Assembly (NCBI GenBank): GCA_002392915.1
Contig: DGHQ01000044.1
Span: 150,653 to 214,652 of the forward strand
Length of the DNA: 64,000 nt
Source of the DNA: Bacteroidales bacterium UBA3844
GTDB taxonomy: Bacteria; Bacteroidota; Bacteroidia; Bacteroidales; Paludibacteraceae
Direction: 5' to 3'
The first letter of the stretch is position 1; every line of letters starts with the position of its first letter. A model generated the notes under the pieces. The model searched no databases and was not told the origin of the DNA. It worked only from the letters and a program-made list of their open reading frames with translations. A program made the translations under genes and the position numbers. Shown piece after piece: positions 21,874 to 31,800 of the stretch.

Positions 21874-22722
21874 TTAATTATCCAAAACGTCAATAAAAGC
21901 AAATGTGACAGAATAGGCGACGCTCACTCCTATTAAAGTCCAACCAACAGGGCCTGCCCATGCACATCCAGCAAGAAAAGCAGCTTTGCTTACCATTATG
22001 GCACCTCCAAGACCTGCGATAGCCATTCCTATGTCAAAAGACCCTCTGACAGGATTACCTTCACTAAAATTTATAACTCCTCCAGCTATACCGATGGCAG
22101 TTCCTCCAATTGTAACAGCAGTACTAGTTGATGTCATGACCTTGCCAACGGCACCTAATTTATCAAACTCTACTTTACCCAAAGTGAATATAGCATCTTC
22201 AAAAGTCTGGTTTGTACCCACTAAAGAAGAAACCAAACTAACTTTCTCAAATGTAGTCGGTTTTGAAATTCCGTCCATCGTTATTCTATTGGCTTCCGCC
22301 ATTATTGCGTTCATATCTACCATTTGGGAAGACATTGAACTGTAAAGAGGTCCATAAAGTCCAGAATTTGTACTTCCATATATCAAATTGGAATAAGATT
22401 CAAACCCAGAGAAAAATGATGTTGTCTCATAAAAGCCACTGCTTTCGTTAAAATTAATGGTATTGAAACTGTAGTTTCCACCGCTTCCCGGTATTGCCGG
22501 ATATTGATTTTGGACGACACTTGCCCAGTCTGTGATACCAGCCAACATGGCATTAATCATTGCCGCTGTTGCCTCTTCTTCAGTAGCATACATTCCCGTC
22601 GGATCAGCAAACTTCACTGGATTGCCGAGGCAGTAGAGGTAGCGGTTGTAGTTGAGCCAGTTGCCTTCGTCGGCTATGAGCGGATCGGGACTTAGGAAAC
22701 TGCATGTGGCTGGCTCATAGAC
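21874..22722 (-). pseudogene. Orphan Rhs C-terminal tip with hydrophobic toxin module (tip 3)
   Basis: Starts without an initiation codon inside the Rhs core end (VYEPATCSFLSPDPL ... CLGNPVKFADPTGM), as displaced Rhs tips do. An in-frame TGA lies just upstream of VYEP. The unique middle (YATEEEATAAMINAMLAGIT ...) differs from the main tip, while the last ~130 residues (PTTFEKVSLVSSLVGTNQTF onward, to FAFIDVLDN) match tips 1 and 2. Hydrophobic glycine-rich stretches (IGGTAIGIAGG, AGCAWAGPVGWTLIGVSVAY) suggest a pore-forming toxin. It would become functional by recombining onto the main rhs gene. Confidence 0.7.
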
Positions 22723-22790
22723 GATTCCTCAATCATTTCCGCTCGCCCTTGCGGGCTCGCGGAAGGATGGAATTGGAATCATCAGGAAAT
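22723..22790 (-). repeat. Rhs cassette boundary repeat, copy 1
   Basis: Segment from GATTCCTCAATCATTTCCGC through the palindrome CCGCTCGCCCTTGCGGGCTC and ATCATCAGGAAATGAAG. It is almost identical to 26226-26300 and lies between an immunity gene and the next tip in both places. The palindrome resembles part of repeat family A. Confidence 0.65.
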
Positions 22791-22807
22791 GAAGATAAAC
22801 ATACTAT

Positions 22808-23248
22808 TTAACCCATTAATGATGTAGCAACACCTAAACAAATAGCTAATATTACAACTAGAATAAAAGATTTAATAACGGTTAAAAGACCTTTTAAAGG
22901 ATCACACTCATCATATTTCTCAGACAACCTAATATATCTGTCTTTGTATTTCAGAAAAGAATACAATGCTATAATGGATATACCATAAGGAGTCAAAACA
23001 GCCAAAGCCAGATTGAAGCGTTCAAGACTACTCCATTCTATTCTGAAAAAGTCATTATAAGATTCAAAAATATCAGTCCCAGTGACTTCCCCTAATATAG
23101 CAAGAGCTATGTAAAAAGACATTGATAATGATAATGAATATTGCCAAGCAAAATTAAAGCAAGCTCCAGAATAATTTCCGTATGCCTTCTTCCATAAATT
23201 CATATGATTGGCGACAATCTTTTCAATGTAAATTTTGATTTTTTTCAT
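22808..23248 (-). CDS. Candidate immunity protein for orphan Rhs tip (3-TM family, copy 2)
   Basis: 146 residues from MKKIKIYIEKIVANHMNLWK (start at 23248; an upstream in-frame extension would run into the preceding tip). Three hydrophobic segments as in its relatives, with a middle block WQYSLSLSMSFYIALAILGE nearly identical to copy 3 and a diverged C-terminal third (DPLKGLLTVIKSFILVVILA). Divergence concentrated in the last TM segment may set toxin specificity. It begins 7 bp after orphan tip 2. Confidence 0.6.
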   Translation of the reverse strand: MKKIKIYIEKIVANHMNLWKKAYGNYSGACFNFAWQYSLSLSMSFYIALAILGEVTGTDIFESYNDFFRIEWSSLERFNLALAVLTPYGISIIALYSFLKYKDRYIRLSEKYDECDPLKGLLTVIKSFILVVILAICLGVATSLMG

Positions 23249-23255
23249 ATTATTT

Positions 23256-23966
23256 TTAATTGTCCAATACATCAATAAAAGCAAATGTGACAGAATAAGC
23301 AACGCTCACTCCTATTAAAGTCCAACCAACAGGGCCTGCCCATGCACACCCTGCAATAAGAGCAGAGTTACTTACAATATAGGTGCCCACAAGACCAGCA
23401 AAAGCTATGCCAATATCAAATGAACCTCTGACAGTATTTCCTTCACGAATATTTTTCCATCCTCCATAACCACTAATGGCAGCACCACCAATGGCAACAG
23501 CAGTGCTTGTTGATGTCATGACCTTGCCAACAGTGCCTAAATCACCAAAATCTACTTTGCCCAAAGTGAATATAGCATCTTTAAAAGATTGATTTGTTCC
23601 TATTAAAGAAGAAACCAAACTGACTTTTTCAAATGTGGTAGGACCAGAAATTCCGTTCATCGCATTTCTTCCCACATCTCCTGCCGCCTTTGCCGCCGCA
23701 TCTGCCTGTGCAGAAGCCACAGCCGCATTCGCTAATGCTCTTTGGACTGCGGCATCGCGATCGTGGCCGATAAATGCCATTGCATTATTTGCTCCTGCTG
23801 TAACGACCCTATTAAGTTCATACATCGCATTGTTGAATCTTACAGTCGCCATCGCCTGCTCCTCCCAGCTGTTGTCTGTGACAATATAATCAAAACTTGG
23901 TTCCGGCACATTTATTGGCAAAGGGAGATACTTGTAAATGCAATTTTGCTCACCCTTGGAATTCTC
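23256..23966 (-). pseudogene. Orphan Rhs tip fragment with hydrophobic toxin module (tip 2)
   Basis: Open frame begins after an in-frame TGA at 23967-23969, immediately behind the second WG-repeat gene, and lacks the FADPTGM junction that the other tips have. From FDYIVTDNSWEEQAMATVRF onward it is nearly identical to the main tip (residues ADAAAKAAGDVGRNAMNGIS, then PTTFEKVSLVSSL) and ends FAFIDVLDN. No good start codon is visible, so this is probably a silent reservoir. Lack of the junction means it was trimmed at its 5' end when it landed behind the WG genes. Confidence 0.65.
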
Positions 23967-23977
23967 TCAATTTAGGG

Positions 23978-24700
23978 TCATTTCAAAAACTTTTCTGCAT
24001 CTTTACGATTTCCATAAATACAAGGCTGTATGATTGTGCCACTGGTATCAATAACTCCATATTTATTAGATTTTATATCCCTTAAAACAGTTTTGCCAGT
24101 TTTATCAAATGCCGTTTGCATCCTATAATTGCTCATAGAGATAATTTTGCCAGTTTTTACATAATATAAGTAATTTTTTCTTCTCTTACTTAAATTAAAT
24201 ATTGCATAATTACAATAAAAAATATTTTTCCACTTAAAGGGAATTATAATATTTCCATTAGCGTCTACCACTCCTTTTTTATTTTCTTTTTTCTCGAAAA
24301 TAAAAAATTCTTTATTGATTGTTGTGTCCAAACATGGAAAAGGATCCAAAGAATATTCAAAATCTGTGACTTCTTCTCCTTTTTTATTGACCAAACCCCA
24401 TTTGCCATCACGTTTTGCTGCCGCACAGTAAAAGCCTTCATAAAATGGTGTGACTCTACGATATTTAAAATCCGTAAGAACATTAAGATTAGAATCTACC
24501 AATGCGTGCAAATGAGTCCTTTCATTTATCAGCCAATCTACGTCTGAATCATACCAAGTATATTTAGAGTGATACCAGATCGTATCTCCATTTGTTATGA
24601 AGAATTTGTCATTCTGAGGATTAGCCTTTGAAACCTGTCCCAATACACTATTGAGATGAATGCTGAAAAACATTAGCATTATGATTGTTCTTTTTACCAT
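23978..24700 (-). CDS. WG-repeat protein, candidate second immunity protein of peptidase tip
   Basis: 240 residues starting MVKRTIIMLMFFSIHLNSV, a signal peptide; chosen to match its paralogue rather than an ATG three codons upstream that overlaps the previous stop. It contains KWG/WG-type repeats: RDGKWGLVNKKGEEVTDFEY, KKGVVDANGNIIIPFKW, KYGVIDTSGTIIQPC. The central block from PFYEGFYCAAAKRD to EKKENKKGV is identical to the upstream paralogue, so the pair is a recent tandem duplication. WG-repeat proteins are used as immunity proteins in several polymorphic-toxin loci; periplasmic location inferred. Confidence 0.6.
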   Translation of the reverse strand: MVKRTIIMLMFFSIHLNSVLGQVSKANPQNDKFFITNGDTIWYHSKYTWYDSDVDWLINERTHLHALVDSNLNVLTDFKYRRVTPFYEGFYCAAAKRDGKWGLVNKKGEEVTDFEYSLDPFPCLDTTINKEFFIFEKKENKKGVVDANGNIIIPFKWKNIFYCNYAIFNLSKRRKNYLYYVKTGKIISMSNYRMQTAFDKTGKTVLRDIKSNKYGVIDTSGTIIQPCIYGNRKDAEKFLK

Positions 24701-24705
24701 GAGGG

Positions 24706-25425
24706 TCATTTCAAAAACTTTTCCACATCTTTCTCTCTATTATAAATACAAGGCTGTATGATTGTGCCACTGGTATCAATGACTCCATATTTGCCGGTCT
24801 TGTTATCATCTAAAACAGCTTTGCCAAATTTATTGAATCCATTTACAAAAAAATTTTTTTTCAGCTGAACTGTTTTCCCTGTTTTTACATAGTATAAGTA
24901 ATTTTTTCTGCCTCTTTTTAAACTTAAAATTGCGCAATTACAATAAAAAATATCCTTCCATTTGAAAGGCACTATGATTTCTCCGTTAGCGTCTATCACT
25001 CCTTTTTTATTTTCTTTTTTTTCGAAAATAAAAAATTCTTTATTGATTGTTGTGTCCAAACATGGAAAAGGATCCAAAGAATATTCAAAATCTGTGACTT
25101 CTTCTCCTTTTTTATTGACCAAACCCCATTTGCCATCACGTTTTGCTGCCGCACAGTAAAAGCCTTCATAAAATGGTGTGACTCCACGATATCTAAACTC
25201 GGTTAGGACATTAAGATTAGTATCTACTAACGCATAGAGTCGTGTTCTTTCATTCATAAGCCAATTTACATCAGAAGAATACCAATCATATTCAGAATGA
25301 TATCTGACTGTATCGCCATTCGTTATGAAGAAACTATTGTATAGGATATCTTGTTTTGATTTTTGCCCCCATACAATTAAAAAAGTGCTAAATAGCATCA
25401 GCAATGTCATTGTTTTTTTTACCAT
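24706..25425 (-). CDS. WG-repeat protein, candidate immunity protein of peptidase tip
   Basis: 239 residues with signal peptide MVKKTMTLLMLFSTFLIVWG and the same WG-type repeats as its neighbour. Its ATG overlaps the last 7 bp of the peptidase-tip reading frame, indicating translational coupling. Differences from the paralogue lie mainly in the N-terminal 70 residues and in residues ~150-200 (NCAILSLKRGRKNYLYYVKT). Overlap with the toxin makes it the prime immunity candidate. Confidence 0.63.
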   Translation of the reverse strand: MVKKTMTLLMLFSTFLIVWGQKSKQDILYNSFFITNGDTVRYHSEYDWYSSDVNWLMNERTRLYALVDTNLNVLTEFRYRGVTPFYEGFYCAAAKRDGKWGLVNKKGEEVTDFEYSLDPFPCLDTTINKEFFIFEKKENKKGVIDANGEIIVPFKWKDIFYCNCAILSLKRGRKNYLYYVKTGKTVQLKKNFFVNGFNKFGKAVLDDNKTGKYGVIDTSGTIIQPCIYNREKDVEKFLK

Positions 25426-26225
25426 GAGTAAATTGATTTTGATTGTATTATAGATTCAAGTCGTTCTGGTTGCCAAGGATTATATCCTGACATATTGAAT
25501 CGATATAGTTCCTGTATACTATTTTTATAAATGGAATTTATATATCCTTTAGAATTATCCCAATATTGTATCATGTTTCCTCTAACACCAGTCACTATAA
25601 CATTATGTCCATATCTTTCTAAATTGTCATTATATAATGTAATATTGGCAGCATAGACATTGCCATCTACTTTCATTGAACTGATTAATGATATATATTT
25701 ATTTTTGTTGTTCTCTATATCACAAGTGACACCATCTATTTTTAAACCATCAAAAATCTTTTTGATATTTTGTCTCCATCCTTCCTTATCTCGATTGTGA
25801 TTTAGTTGTGTTCTGGCTGATTGATTTGTTATTTTGTACATATCGAGGACAGACAAAATAGTAGCTTCAGTACAACCTCCATAACCAGATGAACTATTCA
25901 TATAATTTTCACCTACAGGTATTTCTCCAGTGTAAACAATTAAATCAGGTGTTGGAGTATAATTAACAGTGGTATAAGCATCATAAAGATTTACTTCATA
26001 TTTTTCCAACCCTATACAATCTGAAATCACACCAGAAATCGTACCACTTAATTTTTTATAGTAATTAATCAAGTCATCAACATCCTCCACCTGCATTCCC
26101 GTCGGATCGGCAAACTTCACAGGATTGCCAAGGCAATAGAGGTAGCGGTTGTAGTTGAGCCAGTTGCCTTCGTCCGCAATGAGCGGGTCCGGACTTAGGA
26201 AACTGCATGTGGCTGGCTCGTAGAC
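25419..26225 (-). pseudogene. Orphan Rhs tip carrying a papain-like cysteine peptidase domain
   Basis: Reads VYEPATCSFLSPDPLIADEG ... CLGNPVKFADPTGMQ at the Rhs junction, then a unique toxin domain. GYGGCTEATILSVLDMY supplies the nucleophile cysteine and ERYGHNVIVTGVRGNMIQYW with NSKG the histidine and Asp/Asn of a C39-like/papain fold. There is no start codon at the Rhs end and an in-frame stop precedes it, so it is an orphan cassette. Unlike the other three tips it lacks the PTTFEKVSL hydrophobic module, and its immunity genes are of an unrelated WG type. Confidence 0.68.
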
Positions 26226-26300
26226 GATTCCTCAATCATTTCCGCTCGCCCTTGCGGGCTCGCGGAAGGATGGAGTTGGGATCATCAGGAAATGAAGCTA
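26226..26300 (-). repeat. Rhs cassette boundary repeat, copy 2
   Basis: Same 70-bp block as 22723-22790 (GATTCCTCAATCATTTCCGC, CCGCTCGCCCTTGCGGGCTC, ATCATCAGGAAATGAAG). Together with the ~110 bp of Rhs junction next to it, it gives nearly 200 bp of homology shared between cassettes. Confidence 0.65.
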
Positions 26301-26310
26301 AATATACTAT

Positions 26311-26754
26311 TTAACCCCTTAATGATGTAGCTATAATCAAACAAATAGTTAAAAACACTACTGGAATACAAAAAAACATAAGGGCAGTAAGAAGGGATTG
26401 CGATGGATTACACACATCATATTTTTCAGACAACCTAAGATATCTGTCTTTGTACTTCAGAAAAGAATACAATGCTATAATGGATATAGCATAAGGGACA
26501 AAAGCAGCCAATGCCAAATTAAAACGTTCAAGACGACACCATTCTATTCTGAAAAAGTCATTATAAGATTCAAAAATATCAGTTCCTGTGGCTTTCCCTA
26601 AGACAGCAAGTGTACCACAAAAAGATAAAGATATTGATAAACCATATCGCCAAGCAAAATTAAAGCAAGCTCCAGAATAATTTCCGTATGCTTTCTTCCA
26701 TACATTCATGTGATTGGCGATGATCTTTTCTATGTACACTTTGATTTTTTTCAT
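26311..26754 (-). CDS. Candidate immunity protein of the main Rhs toxin (3-TM family, copy 1)
   Basis: 147 residues, MKKIKVYIEKIIANHMNVWK, three hydrophobic segments. It starts 11 bp after the stop of the full Rhs gene, the standard toxin-immunity position. It differs from copies 2 and 3 in the first TM segment (WRYGLSISLSFCGTLAVLGK) and the loop FNLALAAFVPYAI. Predicted location is the inner membrane. Confidence 0.62.
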   Translation of the reverse strand: MKKIKVYIEKIIANHMNVWKKAYGNYSGACFNFAWRYGLSISLSFCGTLAVLGKATGTDIFESYNDFFRIEWCRLERFNLALAAFVPYAISIIALYSFLKYKDRYLRLSEKYDVCNPSQSLLTALMFFCIPVVFLTICLIIATSLRG

Positions 26755-26765
26755 ATTCTTTTATT

Positions 26766-28787
26766 TTAATTATCCAAAACGTCAACAAAAGCAACTGTGA
26801 CGGAATAAGTGACGCTTATTCCTATTAAAGTCCAACCAATAGGTCCTGCCCAAGCACATCCTGCAATAAAAGCAGCATCACTTACCATAAGTGCCCCAAT
26901 ACCTCCTGCGATAGCCATTCCTATGTCAAAATATCCTCTGACAGGATTACCATCATTGATATTTTTCCATCCTCCATACATACCAATGATAGTTCCTCCA
27001 ACCGTAACAGCAGTACTAGTTGATGTCATGACCTTGCCAACAGTGCCTAAATCACCAAAATCTACTTTGCCCAAAGTGAATATAGCATCTTTAAAAGTTT
27101 GATTTGTTCCTATCAAAGAAGAAACCAAACTGACTTTTTCAAATGTAGTAGGACCAGGTATTCCGTTCATCGCATTTCTTCCCACATCTCCCGCTGCTCT
27201 TGCCGCCGCATCGGCCTGTGCAGAAGCCACAGCCGCATTCGCTAATGCTCTTTGGACTGCGGCATCGCGATCGTGGCCGATAAATGCCATTGCATTATTT
27301 GCTCCTGCTGTAACGACCCTATTAAGTTCATACATCGCATTGTTGAATCTTACAGTCGCCATCGCCTGCTCCTCCCAGCTGTTGTCTGTGACAATATATT
27401 GAAACTCTTCTGACTCACAAATCGGTTGCGGTACAAATCTTGGCAAAACTCCTTCCACATCGTAACCATTATTCACCTGCATTCCCGTCGGATCGGCAAA
27501 CTTCACAGGATTGCCTAGGCAGTAGAGGTAGCGGTTGTAATTGAGCCAGTTGCCTTCGTCTGCTATGAGCGGATCGGGGCTTAGGAAACTGCATATGGCT
27601 GGCTCGTAGACGCGGGCGTTCATGTTGATGAGGCCTAAGCAATCAATATGCTCATGCATGGAATAGCCACGTGACAACAGATGACTTGCTGTGTCTGGCT
27701 TCGTCCAGTCTGCGGGATTACGTCTTGCTCCCCACGGGTCATACGCAAGCCTCTCCACCACATTCCCTTTATCATCCACAAGCATCACAAGATTTCCAAA
27801 CCTGTCGGTGAAGGCATAGAGTAGCGTATCCAATCCGTCGGTAGAGATGTTCACTCCGATCACCCCCGTCGGACCGGTGATGTAGTCGATCTTCCTCACC
27901 CTGCCGTCGGCATAATGCTCCTCCTCATAGTCCGAGAAGTAATAGCGTGTCAAAATTAGTGAATCTTTTCGGAATATCTCCATTTTCCTACGCTGGAAAT
28001 CCACTCCGTAGGTGATATGGATGGAATCATCGCCGTTCTCCGCGCTCTCTAGCATCTTGAAATCGGTGTAGGTGTAGCTGTTCTCTCGCTCATGTCCGCG
28101 TATCGGCGCGTCTATCGATGTCAGGGCATGGGGCGACAGTCCGAACTCCCCGTAGTTGAAGACAAAATCGGAGTCGGAACGGGATGTTATGTTGCCGAAA
28201 ATATCGTCGTAGGTGGCTGTGATCTCCTTACGCAGAGTGTCCTTCTCGAATGTTCGCCAGATGTTCAGACGGTTGTGCTGGTCGAAAAGATAGACCTCCT
28301 CCTGTTTGGAATAGGTCTCCTTCTTCTGGAGCATGTCGCCGTTGGTGTCGAAAAGATATTCGTAGTGCATCAAGTTGGCAATACTGTCCGATATTGGCAT
28401 TCTTCGTTTGTCGTATTTGGTGATACGATCAATATTATTATATTTTTCCCAAGTCGGCAAACCTATCTCATTCTCTTCCATCAGTTGCCAAAGGATCGTT
28501 AAGCCTTTGGATATCGCGATTGGTTTTTGCTCGTCATCATACGTTGCTCGCAGTGTCAATCCAGAAGGAGAAATCTTTTTATACATTCTATTTTTTGAAT
28601 CATATTCAAAAGTCTGTTTGAAGGTCAGACCATCTATATTTTCATCTACAGAAGAGATATTTCCATTAGAATCATAAGAAATAGATTGGGTATGGTTGTT
28701 GTCTGATTGTTTGACCACTCTGCCAAACTCATCATATTCGTACTTCAATCCGTATTTTTTCTTGCCTATGATTTGTCTTTTTGCCAT
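26766..28787 (-). CDS. Rhs/YD-repeat toxin, C-terminal part with tip (out of frame with N-terminal part)
   Basis: 673-residue reading frame that continues the Rhs protein after a frameshift near 28890; protein homology extends upstream of its first ATG to about 28888. YD repeats (YEYDEFGRVVKQSDNN, YDSNGNISSVDEN) lead to the conserved Rhs core end (GYSMHEHIDCLGLINMNARV, DPLIADEGNWLNYNRYLYCL) and the junction FADPTGMQ near residue 435. The remaining ~235 residues form the toxin tip: an Ala-rich helical part (NAAVASAQADAAARAAGDVG) then the hydrophobic module ending FVDVLDN. Followed directly by its immunity candidate. Confidence 0.82.
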   Translation of the reverse strand: MAKRQIIGKKKYGLKYEYDEFGRVVKQSDNNHTQSISYDSNGNISSVDENIDGLTFKQTFEYDSKNRMYKKISPSGLTLRATYDDEQKPIAISKGLTILWQLMEENEIGLPTWEKYNNIDRITKYDKRRMPISDSIANLMHYEYLFDTNGDMLQKKETYSKQEEVYLFDQHNRLNIWRTFEKDTLRKEITATYDDIFGNITSRSDSDFVFNYGEFGLSPHALTSIDAPIRGHERENSYTYTDFKMLESAENGDDSIHITYGVDFQRRKMEIFRKDSLILTRYYFSDYEEEHYADGRVRKIDYITGPTGVIGVNISTDGLDTLLYAFTDRFGNLVMLVDDKGNVVERLAYDPWGARRNPADWTKPDTASHLLSRGYSMHEHIDCLGLINMNARVYEPAICSFLSPDPLIADEGNWLNYNRYLYCLGNPVKFADPTGMQVNNGYDVEGVLPRFVPQPICESEEFQYIVTDNSWEEQAMATVRFNNAMYELNRVVTAGANNAMAFIGHDRDAAVQRALANAAVASAQADAAARAAGDVGRNAMNGIPGPTTFEKVSLVSSLIGTNQTFKDAIFTLGKVDFGDLGTVGKVMTSTSTAVTVGGTIIGMYGGWKNINDGNPVRGYFDIGMAIAGGIGALMVSDAAFIAGCAWAGPIGWTLIGISVTYSVTVAFVDVLDN

Positions 28788-28888
28788 CAGTCCAACTTCA
28801 TTATAAACAAAAGAGTTGATGACAGTATCCTTTGAATTGTGTACACATTGTTTGAGTGATAGTATATTGCCAAAAGCATCATATTCGG

Positions 28889-31800
28889 TCAGTATTGTCC
28901 AGCACTTGGGTCCGAGATTCGGGTACGTCTGCCAAAAGCATCATATTCTGCCACAACAGGTTCTCCATCTTGTGGCGTGGCGGAAATGATATTGCCCATA
29001 GGATCATAGACAAAATCCACACTTTTACCATTTTTTGATACTGATGCCAAACGTCCAGAAGCATCCAATTCAGATATTATTTTGAATATTCCGTCGTTTT
29101 GTGTTGTTGTAAGATTATCGTATGTGTAGACAATGGTGTCTTTGGAAGTTTCTTTTTTAGTGACTCTTCCATAAATGTCATAAAAAATTTTGCCATAATT
29201 TGGGTCATTTTCTTTTCTGTATGGTTCAGATACGAGTATGAGTTTGTTGTTGTCGTCATAAATGTTTTTCTGGCAGACAGTATCTCCTTTAAGGGATGCT
29301 GTTTTTGTAAGAATAGGATTGCCGTTGAGATATTCTGTTACAGATTTTCCTCCTATTGAATTGGTTCGAATCTCTATCCAAATGTTAGAAGGTGTCTCCG
29401 ATAAATAGACTCCTCCTTTTTCTTCAGAAAAGAACTCGATCTTTTTGTTTTCACGTCTTCTTTCATTTGTTATCCAAGAGCCATCCTTCTGTGAGGTTTT
29501 TAAAATCTGACCAAATACATCTCTTTCATATATGATTTCGTTCAATGCAGATGTCGCACTTGCAAGGAATCCATTTTCATAGGTGAAGACAGTGGTATTT
29601 CCATAAGGGTTTTTCTTGGAAAGAAGGAGTCCTCCATCACTATAAGCATAATCATATTCCTTGATTATAGAAGAGGCCATAGAATCAATCTTTATAATAT
29701 TTCCGAACCCATCATATACATAAGAGACAGTAAGTTGGTTCTTTTGTCCTGGGAATGTCACAGACTTAGTGACATTTCCTTTTTTATCGTATTCAAAAAT
29801 AGATTCTACGTTAGTTTTGCCAGTGGCATTTTCCAATATTGTAGACGTTTTAGTGGCTAATGATCCCTTCCAACCATCTATGTCAGGATAATCAGTCTTG
29901 ATTGTTTTGGTCACAAGTCCGCCGTAGTTAGTCACAGTGTTTTGTGGCAAACCTGCTTTGTTGAAATCTGAATATTCAGTTGTAGAGGATAGTCCTGTCA
30001 AATAATCAGTCTCTTCTTTTCTTGTCAGCATAATTTTGCAAGGGAATTTGTCATTTTCTTTTTTCACATCAAATTCGTATTTTGTGGAGGAGACAATATT
30101 GTTGTTTACAAGTATTTCTTCTTTTTGAGGAAGAAGAGTTAGCGTGGATGGATCCAATCCATAATTCTTTTTTGTCACTTTGTTTGATGACACGTCAGTA
30201 ACTGTTTCTTCTTCAAATCCGAGCAAGCCTCTGCCTGTTTTGTCATAAAGAAGATTAGAATAAGAATATTTATATTTTTTTGTATTGATTTCAACACTAT
30301 CAACAACTATTCGGAATCCTTTATATGTACCAACGTCACCTTGAGTCTCTTTTACATTATTACATACCTCATACAATTTAGAATAAGAAATTGAATAAAC
30401 ATCACCGTTGGAATCGTATACTTTTGAAATTGAGAAGTTATCGTTTTCAAATGAGAAATTACAGATAGTGCCATAATCGTCATCTGTCAGAGGAAAATCA
30501 CTCACATAACGGATTCTTCTTCCACCCTGAACGGCATGCGAACCTTCATGAAGAAGATAGGCTCTATCCATATAGCACATTTCATCCTTTCCATCTCTAT
30601 CTAAGTCACAAACCCTGATTTTATCACTCCAAACTAACTCGCCATTCAGTCTGTTTGATGACTCATATTTCTTTTCAAAACTCTCACCGACAGAAAAGAA
30701 CAAACCTTTTTTGAAAGTGGAGAATTCTCCCCATTCTCCAGTGATGTCATCTTCCCTGTAATATTCAGCATTGAAGAAATACAAATCAGACTTTCCGTCA
30801 CCATTAAAATCGCCAATTTTAACGCCACATTTCCCGTTCTCTTTTTCTGTAAAACTATAAGAAAGATCGAAACTATGTTCCAAATCTTTCTTTTGGAAAT
30901 CAAAAGAGCCTCTGCTATAAAATATTCCTTGCCTGTTTTCATCAAGATTGAAGCCGGAACTTTCTTTTGAATAGCCGAGAAGAATATCAGGAAGTCCGTC
31001 TCCATTGAAATCAGCAACACCATGGAATGTTGAATACATATTCATTTCAATAGCACGGATTGGTGAACTGAAATCAATAGTTTCATCAGAAGCGACACCT
31101 TTGTTTCTCCATATATCAAAATTTGTAGTGCTTTTATAGCCCAAAACACTTTGTCCGCATCCTATGTCAAGTAGACCGTCTCCATCGAAATCGGCGATGA
31201 AGAAGGATGGACCGTTTAGAAAATTATATCGAACCCTTTTTGTGGTTTTCTTTTTTAATGATCTGATGAAAAATTCATAATTTTTATAATTGTCATAGTC
31301 CACAATTTCATCATAACCATCATTATCCATATCTGCAACCCCGATTATACTCATGACATCATTGGAAACAGTTTCTCCCGTCTGCATATTTACAATGGAC
31401 AAATCAGATCCAGATTTTATTTTTGCGAGAATTGTCGGTTTGTATTTGTCAAAAAAGCATCCGATTAAAGGTTGTATGATTTGTCCGTTCGATGGGATGT
31501 GATATATTTTGGAAACATAAAAGCTATGAGACAGACTATCAACATTTTGTTTGCAGACCCATAGGGTGTCATTGGTTCTTTTTATCTCGGTATTTTGCCA
31601 TATAAGTAATTCTGTTTCTCCATCACCATCGCAGTCTGTCATCATCCAATTCCTAGAGTCTTCATTAATCAAGTTTGTAGGAAATGATTTTTTGATTTTC
31701 TCTTGAAAACTCTTCTTAAACTTAGGGGTTTCCCATATAAATTCGGTTGGATCAAGGGAGTCTCCGTTTGCCCCAGACTCGACTATTTTTGCAATAACGT

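Noticed and set aside
21986..22345. 119-residue plus-strand ORF
   Set aside because: Antisense shadow of the Rhs tip coding frame.
22600..22617. GTG start at KFADPTGM for the orphan tip
   Set aside because: That valine is internal to the Rhs core and homology continues upstream of it; using it as a start would be arbitrary.
28880..28900. Programmed ribosomal frameshift in the Rhs gene
   Set aside because: No slippery heptamer or downstream pseudoknot is apparent; a plain indel or sequence error explains it better.
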